Of a DNA stretch of 44,737 nucleotides, positions 1 to 5,323 are shown in pieces. The stretch lies in assembly GCF_023094165.1 (NCBI RefSeq), contig NZ_JALMDK010000027.1:17312-62048 (forward strand), read 5' to 3'. The DNA comes from Crossiella sp. S99.2 (lineage in GTDB: Bacteria; Actinomycetota; Actinomycetes; Mycobacteriales; Pseudonocardiaceae). A program made the translations under genes and the position numbers. The first letter of the stretch is position 1. Each line of letters starts with the position of its first letter. The notes beneath the pieces were generated by a model. It was not told the DNA's origin. It did no database searches and was given only the letters and a program-made list of their open reading frames with translations.

Positions 1-61
1 CCAGCATCGCCAGACCGGCGAAAGTCGCGGCCAGCACACCCCGTCGAACCATCGAACCCAT
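1..61 (-). CDS. Small secreted protein, paralog 0 (partial, cut by window edge)
   Basis: Only the first 20 codons are inside the window. They read as a signal peptide (MGSMVRRGVLAATFAGLAM) identical to the start of the next gene upstream (110..439). An AGGGGAGAG ribosome site lies just ahead of the ATG at 61. The rest of the protein is missing, so membership of the two-cysteine family is inferred from the identical start and the tandem position. It would be the last visible member of a minus-strand operon. Function unknown. Confidence 0.7.
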   Translation of the reverse strand, partial: MGSMVRRGVLAATFAGLAML

Positions 62-78
62 TGCTTGTCTCTCCCCTG
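1..78. repeat. 78-bp direct repeat, copy A
   Basis: Identical base for base to 379..456 and running off the window edge, so its full length is unknown. It covers the ribosome site, start codon and signal-peptide codons of the partial gene at 1..61. Identity stops at base 79. Perfect identity, including synonymous positions, suggests a recent duplication or gene conversion between neighbouring paralogs. Confidence 0.9.
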
Positions 79-109
79 TTTGTCCGGAACTGACGTGGTC
101 GCGCCTACG

Positions 110-439
110 TCAGCGGGTGCAGCTGATGACCACGTTGGCGCTGAAGTAGCCCGCGCCGTGCGAGTAGGTCCGGCTGTAGGTGGTCACGCACTGGCTCTCC
201 AGATAGCCAGCCACCGCGGCGGACTGCAGCGCGTAGTCCATCGCCTGCCTGAGCGCCCGCTTGGGCGAGCCGCCCGCGGAACCCTGACCGGTGAAGGTCC
301 GGGTCTCCAGCGTGCCCGCTTCGCTCGCGGCGACCGGGGCCGAGTTGAGGGCGGGCGCGGCCTGTGCCGCCACCGGAGCCAGCATCGCCAGACCGGCGAA
401 AGTCGCGGCCAGCACACCCCGTCGAACCATCGAACCCAT
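110..439 (-). CDS. Small secreted two-cysteine protein, paralog 1
   Basis: A 109-residue protein with a clear signal peptide (basic MGSMVRR, hydrophobic core, cleavage probably after AQA near residue 27). The mature part has a short strand-like stretch (ETRTFTGQG), an alanine-rich helix, then GYLESQC and a second cysteine close to the C-terminus (VVISCTR). The same pattern, F-x-G, Ala-rich helix, G-[FY]-x-x-[SE]-[QR]-C and a terminal cysteine, recurs in the neighbours at 466..723, 720..1016 and 1343..1624, defining a local family. The two cysteines probably form a disulfide outside the cell. The ATG at 439 follows AGGGGAGAG at a good distance. I do not recognise the family and assign no function. 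Confidence 0.85.
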   Translation of the reverse strand: MGSMVRRGVLAATFAGLAMLAPVAAQAAPALNSAPVAASEAGTLETRTFTGQGSAGGSPKRALRQAMDYALQSAAVAGYLESQCVTTYSRTYSHGAGYFSANVVISCTR

Positions 440-456
440 TGCTTGTCTCTCCCCTG
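379..456. repeat. 78-bp direct repeat, copy B
   Basis: Second copy of the repeat at 1..78. It covers the ribosome site, start and signal-peptide codons of the gene at 110..439. Confidence 0.9.
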
Positions 457-465
457 GTTCTGAAC

Positions 466-723
466 TCACGCACTCCTGCCCAGCTGGGCGAAGGAGGTCC
501 TCGACTGACGGCAGCCGAGCACGACATATCCGGCGAGGACCCGGTTCACCGGTTCCGCGCAACCGCTCAGCACGACCTCGCACCGCTCGGACGGGAAACC
601 CGCGGTCCTGGCCTGGAACAACGCGTTCTGCCGCGCCCTGGCCAGTGCCTCCTGGCGGTTCTCCCCGAACCCGTTCCCGATGAAGGCCGCGATCAGCGAA
701 GGCCGTCCGCGACCGCTCCTCAT
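466..723 (-). CDS. Two-cysteine family paralog lacking a signal peptide
   Basis: An 85-residue frame whose ATG (723) overlaps the TGA of the upstream gene as ATGA, typical of translational coupling. It carries the family pattern (FIGNGFGE, an Ala/Arg-rich helix, AGFPSERC, VVLGC) and so is unlikely to be a chance frame. Unlike its neighbours it has no signal peptide: it starts MRSGRGRPS and goes straight into the conserved part. It also has one extra cysteine (VLSGC) and a longer tail after the last cysteine. It may be a cytoplasmic partner, an exported partner carried by the protein at 720..1016, or a decaying duplicate that lost its export signal. Function unknown. Confidence 0.6.
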   Translation of the reverse strand: MRSGRGRPSLIAAFIGNGFGENRQEALARARQNALFQARTAGFPSERCEVVLSGCAEPVNRVLAGYVVLGCRQSRTSFAQLGRSA

Positions 724-1016
724 CGCTGGCAGAAGACGTTCGCGGTGGCATACCAGATGCCGATGATGCTGCTCGGGCGGACGCTGGAGCTGTGCAGGTA
801 GCACTGCGAACGCAGGAACCCGGCCGAGACCGCCTGACTGAAGGCGAAGTTCGACGCGCTGGTGATCGCGCCGCCCGGGGTGGTGTTCTGCGCGGTCGCA
901 CTGAACATGCGGGTCTCCCGCACCGACGTCGTCCCCGCGTCGGCGGCGAGTGCGGGCGCGGCGGCGCTCAGCACGGCGCCGGTGGCCAGCACGGCGGCAC
1001 ACAGCAACTTCTTCAT
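720..1016 (-). CDS. Small secreted two-cysteine protein, paralog 2
   Basis: A 98-residue protein beginning MKKLLCAAVL with a classic signal peptide ending in ALA near residue 24. The mature part follows the local family: ETRMFSATAQ, an Ala/Ser helix, AGFLRSQC and a final cysteine in NVFCQR. The ATG at 1016 has AGGGGGAA upstream at normal spacing. Its stop overlaps the start of the next gene (466..723), so the two are probably translated together. A strong inverted repeat sits about 60 bases upstream of the start. Function unknown. Confidence 0.82.
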   Translation of the reverse strand: MKKLLCAAVLATGAVLSAAAPALAADAGTTSVRETRMFSATAQNTTPGGAITSASNFAFSQAVSAGFLRSQCYLHSSSVRPSSIIGIWYATANVFCQR

Positions 1017-1077
1017 GGTTGTTCCCCCTGCATTTTTTTGAAGACCGCCGGCCCCACCGGCCGACGGAGAAAGGGAG

Positions 1078-1111
1078 GGATGGCCTCCGGTGCACGCACG
1101 GGAGGCCATCC
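1078..1111 (-). promoter_or_regulatory. Perfect 11-bp hairpin in the leader of paralog 2
   Basis: The arms at 1078..1088 and 1101..1111 pair perfectly over 11 bp around a 12-base loop. There is no T-run next to it. It lies between paralog 3 and paralog 2 on the minus strand, about 60 bases before the paralog 2 start, so it could be part of a transcription stop, an attenuator, or an mRNA-stabilising element. Confidence 0.5.
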
Positions 1112-1217
1112 CACTGAACGTCCGGCCGGGACGGCACCCGACCGACAGGCTTCGCTGGGGGGCGTGAACGCCACCGATCGACGGCAGCCTGCGCCGGGCC
1201 GGACGTTCGTGTGAAGG

Positions 1218-1258
1218 GCCGCCGGGGCGTCCGACTGGGGGGCGCACGCCCCGGCGGC
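1218..1258 (-). terminator. 13-bp GC hairpin after paralog 3
   Basis: Arms 1218..1230 and 1246..1258 form a perfect 13-bp GC-rich stem with a 15-base loop, about 85 bases beyond the stop of the gene at 1343..1624. No T-tract follows, as is common for actinobacterial terminators. With the second hairpin at 1078..1111 it probably separates or attenuates transcription between paralogs 3 and 2. Confidence 0.55.
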
Positions 1259-1342
1259 GATGTCCTCACGGTTCCGACCAGGACCGGCATCCCCCCTGTG
1301 GTAGCCGGCCACGCGGGTCAGCGCGTGAGGAGTCTGGTCAAC

Positions 1343-1624
1343 TCAGATGCATGCCACGACCGCGTGGCCCTCCCAGTACGGCGGCAGCAGCGGCTGCGCG
1401 CTGTACTGGGTGAGGTGGCAGCGCGAAGCGGTGTAACCGCCGGCCGCCGCCGCCCGGTATGCGTTGTGCTGGGCCTTCTGGATGGCTTCCTCGCGCTGTT
1501 GGGCCAGGCTGCGCCCCTCGAAGCTCGCGGCGAGCGCCGAGGTCCCACCGACCTCGACGGCCTGCGCGGCCGGGGCGAACCCCAGCGCGGCGGCCACCAC
1601 AAGCACTGCTGCGAGCTTCCGCAT
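1343..1624 (-). CDS. Small secreted two-cysteine protein, paralog 3
   Basis: A 93-residue protein with a signal peptide (MRKLAAVLVVAAALGFAP, cleavage near AQA) and a mature part matching the local family: AASFEGRS, an Ala/Gln/Arg helix, GGYTASRC and a cysteine next to last (VVACI). The ATG at 1624 follows AGGGGGAG. It is the most upstream member of the minus-strand series and the only one with a good promoter in front (1701..1729). It is divergent from the XRE regulator at 1806, which might control it. Function unknown. Confidence 0.83.
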   Translation of the reverse strand: MRKLAAVLVVAAALGFAPAAQAVEVGGTSALAASFEGRSLAQQREEAIQKAQHNAYRAAAAGGYTASRCHLTQYSAQPLLPPYWEGHAVVACI

Positions 1625-1679
1625 GTCTCCCCCTGCTCGTCAGCCTTGGTCGACTGACTTCCCCTTGGTCATTCATCTC

Positions 1680-1708
1680 AGCTAACGTTGTCTGGACACA
1701 AGTTAGCT
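1680..1708. promoter_or_regulatory. Dyad-symmetric operator candidate between paralog 3 and the XRE gene
   Basis: AGCTAAC (1680..1686) and GTTAGCT (1702..1708) are perfect inverted arms, with a slightly offset inner TTGT/ACAA pair. The right arm overlaps the -10 region of the minus-strand promoter below, so a bound protein would block transcription of the secreted-protein genes. The nearest candidate binder is the XRE protein encoded at 1806. Confidence 0.5.
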
Positions 1709-1729
1709 CCGCATGACACGGGCTGTCAA
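1701..1729 (-). promoter_or_regulatory. Sigma-70-type promoter for the secreted-protein series
   Basis: Read on the minus strand, a perfect TTGACA (1729..1724) is followed 17 bases later by CTAACT (or TAACTT with 18 bases). This gives a leader of roughly 65 bases before the ATG at 1624. Confidence 0.55.
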
Positions 1730-1805
1730 CTGATGTGGATGAGTTCCCTCCAACTCGTTCACTTCAGCTGATGCCCGCCGGATCTCCACACCCACAGAGG
1801 CGCAG

Positions 1806-2252
1806 ATGACCGACGAGCAGGACCGCCAGCCAGAAGCCGGCACGCTCGCCGAACGGATCGACCACCTGTTCCAGGTGATCCGTCGCCCCAACGGCGAGCA
1901 GCACAGCCATGAAGAGGTAGCGAAGGCCTGCCGGGAGAGCACCGGCGAGACCTTCTCCGCGACCTACCTCTGGCAATTGCGCACCGGCCGCAGGGACAAC
2001 CCGACCAAGCGGCACCTGGAGGCCCTGGCCGGGTTCTTCCAGGTGCCACCGGCCTACTTCTTCGACGACGAACAGGGGGCGGCGATCGCCAAAGAGCTGG
2101 AAATTCTGGGCGCGTTGCGCAACAGCGCGGTGCGCGATGTGGCCCTGCGCGCGGTGAACCTCTCCGAGGAGGGCCTTGGCACGATCACCGACATCATCGA
2201 TGCTATTGCCCGCAGAGAGGCGCAACGGGGCGAGAGCGAGAGTGTTCGCTGA
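1806..2252 (+). CDS. XRE-family DNA-binding regulator (EspR-like)
   Basis: A 148-residue protein with an N-terminal helix-turn-helix in the style of mycobacterial EspR: LAERIDHLFQVIRR, then EEVAKACRE, TYLWQLRTGRRDNP and HLEALAGFFQVPPAYFF (about residues 15-90). The C-terminal helical part probably dimerises. An AGAGG site precedes the ATG. The ImmA/IrrE-like gene starts 17 bases later and a membrane protein follows, an arrangement that recurs in actinobacteria as a conserved trio. It may regulate itself and the divergent secreted-protein genes through the dyad at 1680..1708. That target is inferred from position only. Confidence 0.88.
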   Translation: MTDEQDRQPEAGTLAERIDHLFQVIRRPNGEQHSHEEVAKACRESTGETFSATYLWQLRTGRRDNPTKRHLEALAGFFQVPPAYFFDDEQGAAIAKELEILGALRNSAVRDVALRAVNLSEEGLGTITDIIDAIARREAQRGESESVR

Positions 2253-2268
2253 CGCCAGGGGGAGAGAC

Positions 2269-2772
2269 GTGCGGTACTCGCGAAACGCGCTGTGGCGGCG
2301 CTGCGCTCAACTGGTGTCCACTGTGGACATTCCAGAGCCGTTCGAGGTGCCGCTGCTGGTCGAGGCGCTGGCGGCCAGACGGGGTCGGCCGATCGAGCTG
2401 ATCCCGTTGGCCGCCAGGCCGAACACGCCGTGCGGGGTGCTGGCCGCCACCGACCGGGCGGACTACGTCTTCTACTCGGTGGACACCTCGCCACTGCACC
2501 AGGAGCACATCCTGTTGCACGAGCTGGGCCATTTGCTGTGTGGCCACGCGGGTGACGGCGAACTGCACGAGACGGTGGCCCAGCTGCTGATGCCGAACCT
2601 GCCGGTGGAACTGGTGCGCCGGGTGCTCGGCCGCACGGGCTACGCCCAGGAGCAGGAGCAGGAGGCCGAACTGGTGGCCTCGCTGATCATGCACCGGGCC
2701 CGGCGCGCGCGGCCCGCGCCGGTCACCGGCGGGCTGGCCCGGCTGCGCTCGGCGTTCGGACCGGGGGTCTGA
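2269..2772 (+). CDS. ImmA/IrrE-type (ParH-like) metallopeptidase-domain protein
   Basis: A 167-residue protein with an HELGH zinc motif at residues 84-88 (context HILLHELGHLLCGH), typical of ImmA/IrrE proteins, which often cleave or inactivate a partner XRE regulator. A C-terminal glutamate-rich helix (AQEQEQEAELVASLIM) may supply the third ligand. I chose the GTG at 2269 because AGGGGGAGA precedes it at the right distance; an upstream ATG at 2176 would overlap the XRE gene heavily and lacks such a site. The partner is presumably the XRE protein directly upstream. No signal peptide, so cytoplasmic. Confidence 0.85.
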   Translation: MRYSRNALWRRCAQLVSTVDIPEPFEVPLLVEALAARRGRPIELIPLAARPNTPCGVLAATDRADYVFYSVDTSPLHQEHILLHELGHLLCGHAGDGELHETVAQLLMPNLPVELVRRVLGRTGYAQEQEQEAELVASLIMHRARRARPAPVTGGLARLRSAFGPGV

Positions 2773-2773
2773 G

Positions 2774-3952
2774 GTGATCAGTTATGTCAGCGCCGGGCTG
2801 CTGGTGCTGATCAGCGTGGGCAAGTTGCTGGCCAGCCGGGGCGGGCCGCCCAGCCCCGGCATGCGCTACCTGATCGGCTTCTTCCTGAGCCTGGCCGCCG
2901 GACTGATCATCGCGGCCGAGCCGACCACCCCGCTGATCATGGCGATCGAGCCGTTCCCGCTGACCGGACGGCTGGTGTCCAACGCCTGCCAGATGCTGGC
3001 GGTGCATTTCCTGGTCCGGCTGGCCCGCTCCACCCAGACCCCGGAGCCGCGGACCAGGCTGTGGCCGCTGCTGCTGTGCTGGCTGGCGATGACCGGACTG
3101 ATGCTGCACCTGACCCGGAAGCTGCCGGAGTACATCGCCAACGGCGGCACCGATCTCGCCTTCTACCCCAGCGTGGCCGGGTACCAGGCGGTGCTGGTCG
3201 GGTACGGGGTGAGCTGCCTGGTGATGTTCACCAGGGTGATCATCAGGCACGCCCGGCAGTGTCCGCCCGGCACCTTCCGCACCGGGCTGCGGGTGATCGG
3301 GCTGGCCGGGGTGACCACGGTGGTGTGGGGACTGGTGGCCGGGCTGCCCTCGGTGTGGCTGGTGCTGTTCCGCACCGAGCTGGCCTACTTCATGCCGGTG
3401 GTCGGCTGGCTCGGGCTGGCGGTGGCGCTGATGTGGGTGGTCGGCGCGGTGCTGACCACCTGGCAAGGGGTGCTGGAGCGGCCGCGCCGGTGGCTGGCGG
3501 CCTACCGCGGCTACCGGGCGGTGACGCCGCTGTGGTCGGTGCTGGTGCGCGCGCTGCCGGGGATCGTGCTGGCCTCGCCGCCGGGCTGGCCGGTGCGGAT
3601 CGAGTTCGCGTTGTACCGGCGGCTGATCGAGATCAGGGACGCCTTCCTGACCCTGCGCGCGCAGGTGCCGCCGGAGGTGCCCGGCTGGGTGCGCGCGGCG
3701 GCCCGGCGACACGGGGTGGCCGCGCTGCCCGCGGTGCTGGCCGCGGCGGAACTGGCCGCGGCGCTGGCCGTGCGGGAGACCGGTCAGCGCTGGCCGCAAC
3801 CGGCGGTGGACCCGGCCACGGCGGCGGCCAGCATCGAGGCCGAGACGGCCTGGCTGACCGAGGTATCGGCCGCCTTCGCGGACTCGCCGGTTGTAGCCGA
3901 GGTCCGGGCCCGAGCCGGAGCGACCTACGTCACAACGGCCGAAGCCGCCTGA
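2774..3952 (+). CDS. Polytopic membrane protein, MAB_1171c-like
   Basis: A 392-residue protein. The first roughly 235 residues hold about seven hydrophobic segments; the rest is a soluble, Ala/Arg-rich domain (from about RPRRWLAAYRGY on) with a C-terminal helical part. This layout, and its place after XRE and ImmA-like genes, matches the family named in databases as MAB_1171c putative transporters, as far as I recall. No transport motif is visible, so the substrate and even the transport role are unproven. The GTG at 2774 starts one base after the previous stop, so the three genes form one operon. Confidence 0.75.
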   Translation: MISYVSAGLLVLISVGKLLASRGGPPSPGMRYLIGFFLSLAAGLIIAAEPTTPLIMAIEPFPLTGRLVSNACQMLAVHFLVRLARSTQTPEPRTRLWPLLLCWLAMTGLMLHLTRKLPEYIANGGTDLAFYPSVAGYQAVLVGYGVSCLVMFTRVIIRHARQCPPGTFRTGLRVIGLAGVTTVVWGLVAGLPSVWLVLFRTELAYFMPVVGWLGLAVALMWVVGAVLTTWQGVLERPRRWLAAYRGYRAVTPLWSVLVRALPGIVLASPPGWPVRIEFALYRRLIEIRDAFLTLRAQVPPEVPGWVRAAARRHGVAALPAVLAAAELAAALAVRETGQRWPQPAVDPATAAASIEAETAWLTEVSAAFADSPVVAEVRARAGATYVTTAEAA

Positions 3953-3955
3953 ATT

Positions 3956-3972
3956 TTGTAGGTATCCGACAA
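3956..3972 (+). promoter_or_regulatory. Palindromic operator candidate upstream of bioY
   Basis: TTGTAGGTATCCGACAA is a near-perfect palindrome (TTGT-GG-TAT-CC-ACAA) just after the preceding stop codon and about 70 bases before bioY. Actinobacterial biotin genes are usually repressed by a TetR-type BioQ or a BirA-like protein; which would bind here cannot be told. A TTAGGGT at about 3994 could be the -10. Confidence 0.4.
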
Positions 3973-4039
3973 TTTCGCCCGGGTCCGCGCCGAGTTAGGG
4001 TCAGCGAGCAAGAGATCCCACGTCTCCTGGAGGTCACGG

Positions 4040-4612
4040 GTGTCCGTGCTCACCGTCTCACCGCAGCGCCGGGTCCTGGCCGACCTGGTGCCCGGCGCCC
4101 TGGTCCGCGATATCGCGCTGGTGCTCGGCGGCGCCGCGCTGACCGGCCTGGCCGCGCAGATCGCGGTGCCCATCCCGGGCAGCCCGGTGCCGGTGACCGC
4201 CCAGACCTTCGCCGCCCTGCTGGTGGGCGCGACCCTGGGCTGGCAGCGCGGCGCGCTGTCCATGCTGGTCTACCTGCTGGCCGGCCTGGCTGGCGTGCCG
4301 TGGCACACCAGCGCGGGCTCGGCCACCATCGGCTACATCGTCGGCTTCGTGCTGGCCGGCGCCCTGGTCGGCGCCCTCGCCCAGCGCGGCGGCGACCGCA
4401 CCCCGCTACGCACCGCGGGCACCATGCTGCTGGGCAACGCGGTGATCTACGCCGTCGGCGTGCCCTGGCTGATGCTCGCGGCCGACTTCACCGTGTCCGA
4501 AGCCCTGGTCAAGGGCCTGCTGCCGTTCCTGATCGGCGACCTGGTCAAGACCGCCCTGGCCGCGGGCCTGCTGCCGGCCGCCTGGGCCCTGGTGGGTCGT
4601 CGCGACTCCTGA
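4040..4612 (+). CDS. bioY: Biotin transporter substrate-binding membrane protein BioY
   Basis: A 190-residue membrane protein with the BioY signature: PIPGSPVPVTAQTFAALL followed by GATLGWQRGALSMLVYLLAGLAGVP, and about six hydrophobic segments. BioY is the S component of an ECF-type transporter and captures biotin from outside the cell. No bioM/bioN ATPase or T component lies next to it, so it probably acts alone or shares a group II energising module. The GTG at 4040 follows GGAGG at six bases. A palindrome sits upstream and an intrinsic terminator directly downstream, so it is a single-gene unit. Confidence 0.93.
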   Translation: MSVLTVSPQRRVLADLVPGALVRDIALVLGGAALTGLAAQIAVPIPGSPVPVTAQTFAALLVGATLGWQRGALSMLVYLLAGLAGVPWHTSAGSATIGYIVGFVLAGALVGALAQRGGDRTPLRTAGTMLLGNAVIYAVGVPWLMLAADFTVSEALVKGLLPFLIGDLVKTALAAGLLPAAWALVGRRDS

Positions 4613-4628
4613 TCTCCGCCCGGCACAG

Positions 4629-4668
4629 AAGGCCCCCGGTCAAACCACCCGGGGGCCTTCGGCTTTTT
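4629..4668 (+). terminator. Intrinsic terminator after bioY
   Basis: AAGGCCCCCGG (4629..4639) pairs with CCGGGGGCCTT (4649..4659) over 11 bp with a 9-base loop, and five T follow at 4664..4668. Confidence 0.9.
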
Positions 4669-4693
4669 GCCGCCCATCAGCGCGTAATACACC

Positions 4694-4728
4694 GTGTAGT
4701 ACAGATGTCTTGCAGTCCGTACTACACT
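4694..4728 (+). promoter_or_regulatory. Toxin-antitoxin operator with embedded -10 element
   Basis: GTGTAGTAC (4694..4702) and GTACTACAC (4719..4727) are perfect 9-bp inverted arms. The right arm overlaps TACACT (4723..4728), a good -10 element lying six bases before the antitoxin GTG. This fits autorepression by the ribbon-helix-helix antitoxin at a leaderless promoter. Confidence 0.65.
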
Positions 4729-4734
4729 GGACAC

Positions 4735-4992
4735 GTGACAGCGGACCCTGAAGTCATCAACTTCCGTCCGGACGCGGAGACCCGAGAGGCACTACGTGTG
4801 CTGATGCGGGCTTGCCATGCTGACCGCAGCACGGTGATCCGGCGCGCGATCGTGCAAGCGGCGCAGGAGGTGGAGGCCGCCGAGGCCGCCGAGGACCTGC
4901 GCGCCGAAGCTGCCCGGGTGGCTGCGAGTGAGAGCGACCGCGCCGAGATGGCCGCGGTGCAGGAAGAGTTGGCTGACCTGCGTGCGTGGTGA
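4735..4992 (+). CDS. Ribbon-helix-helix antitoxin (MazE-like role)
   Basis: An 85-residue protein. The N-terminal half (EVINFRPDAETREALRVLM, then DRSTVIRRAI) has the strand-helix-helix pattern of ribbon-helix-helix DNA-binding proteins; the C-terminal half is an Ala/Glu-rich helix that would wrap the toxin. There is no ribosome site before the GTG, but a -10 element ends six bases upstream, so the mRNA is probably leaderless. The toxin gene overlaps its last 11 bases. It likely represses its own promoter through the inverted repeat at 4694..4727. Confidence 0.8.
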   Translation: MTADPEVINFRPDAETREALRVLMRACHADRSTVIRRAIVQAAQEVEAAEAAEDLRAEAARVAASESDRAEMAAVQEELADLRAW

Positions 4993-5299
4993 CATCTACC
5001 GGCTACGTGCTTCTCGAGACGCTCGTGGCCACGAACAGGCCGGCGGCCGCTTCGGTGTGGTCGTACAAGCAAGCGAACTGGAAGCCCTCTCAACCTGGCT
5101 GATCGCCCCGACCTCGACCTCGGCCCACCCCGCGCGCTGGCGTCCCGAGATCGAGGTACTGGGCCGGACCACACTGCTGCTCTGCGAACAGACGACCGCG
5201 TGCGCGCAGGAGCGACTCGGGGACCTGGTTGGCCGGTGTTCCCTTGGCGAGATGCAACAGGTCGATGTTGCCCTGAAACTCGCGCTTGGACTTACCTGA
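4982..5299 (+). CDS. PemK/MazF-family toxin (mRNA endoribonuclease)
   Basis: A 105-residue protein that starts VRGDIYRLRA, the usual MazF opening strand, followed by GGRFGVVVQA and LIAPTSTSAHPARWRPEIEV, matching the MazF/PemK fold. TTLLLCEQTTACAQERLGDLVG corresponds to the conserved 'D/EQ-I-T-V-D-x-x-R-L' region. MazF toxins cut single-stranded mRNA. The GTG at 4982 overlaps the antitoxin by 11 bases in another frame, typical of coupled pairs. The exact cutting specificity cannot be told. Confidence 0.82.
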   Translation: MRGDIYRLRASRDARGHEQAGGRFGVVVQASELEALSTWLIAPTSTSAHPARWRPEIEVLGRTTLLLCEQTTACAQERLGDLVGRCSLGEMQQVDVALKLALGLT

Positions 5300-5323
5300 G
5301 CGCAGCAGAGACCACCCGTGACA

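Noticed and set aside
1078..1258. Hairpins between paralogs 3 and 2 as a riboswitch
   Set aside because: They are simple perfect stems without the conserved junctions of any riboswitch class I know; terminator or attenuator is the simpler reading.
2317..2329. GTCCACTGTGGAC as an SOS (LexA) box
   Set aside because: It does not match the actinobacterial GAAC-N4-GTTC pattern and occurs mostly inside unrelated genes.
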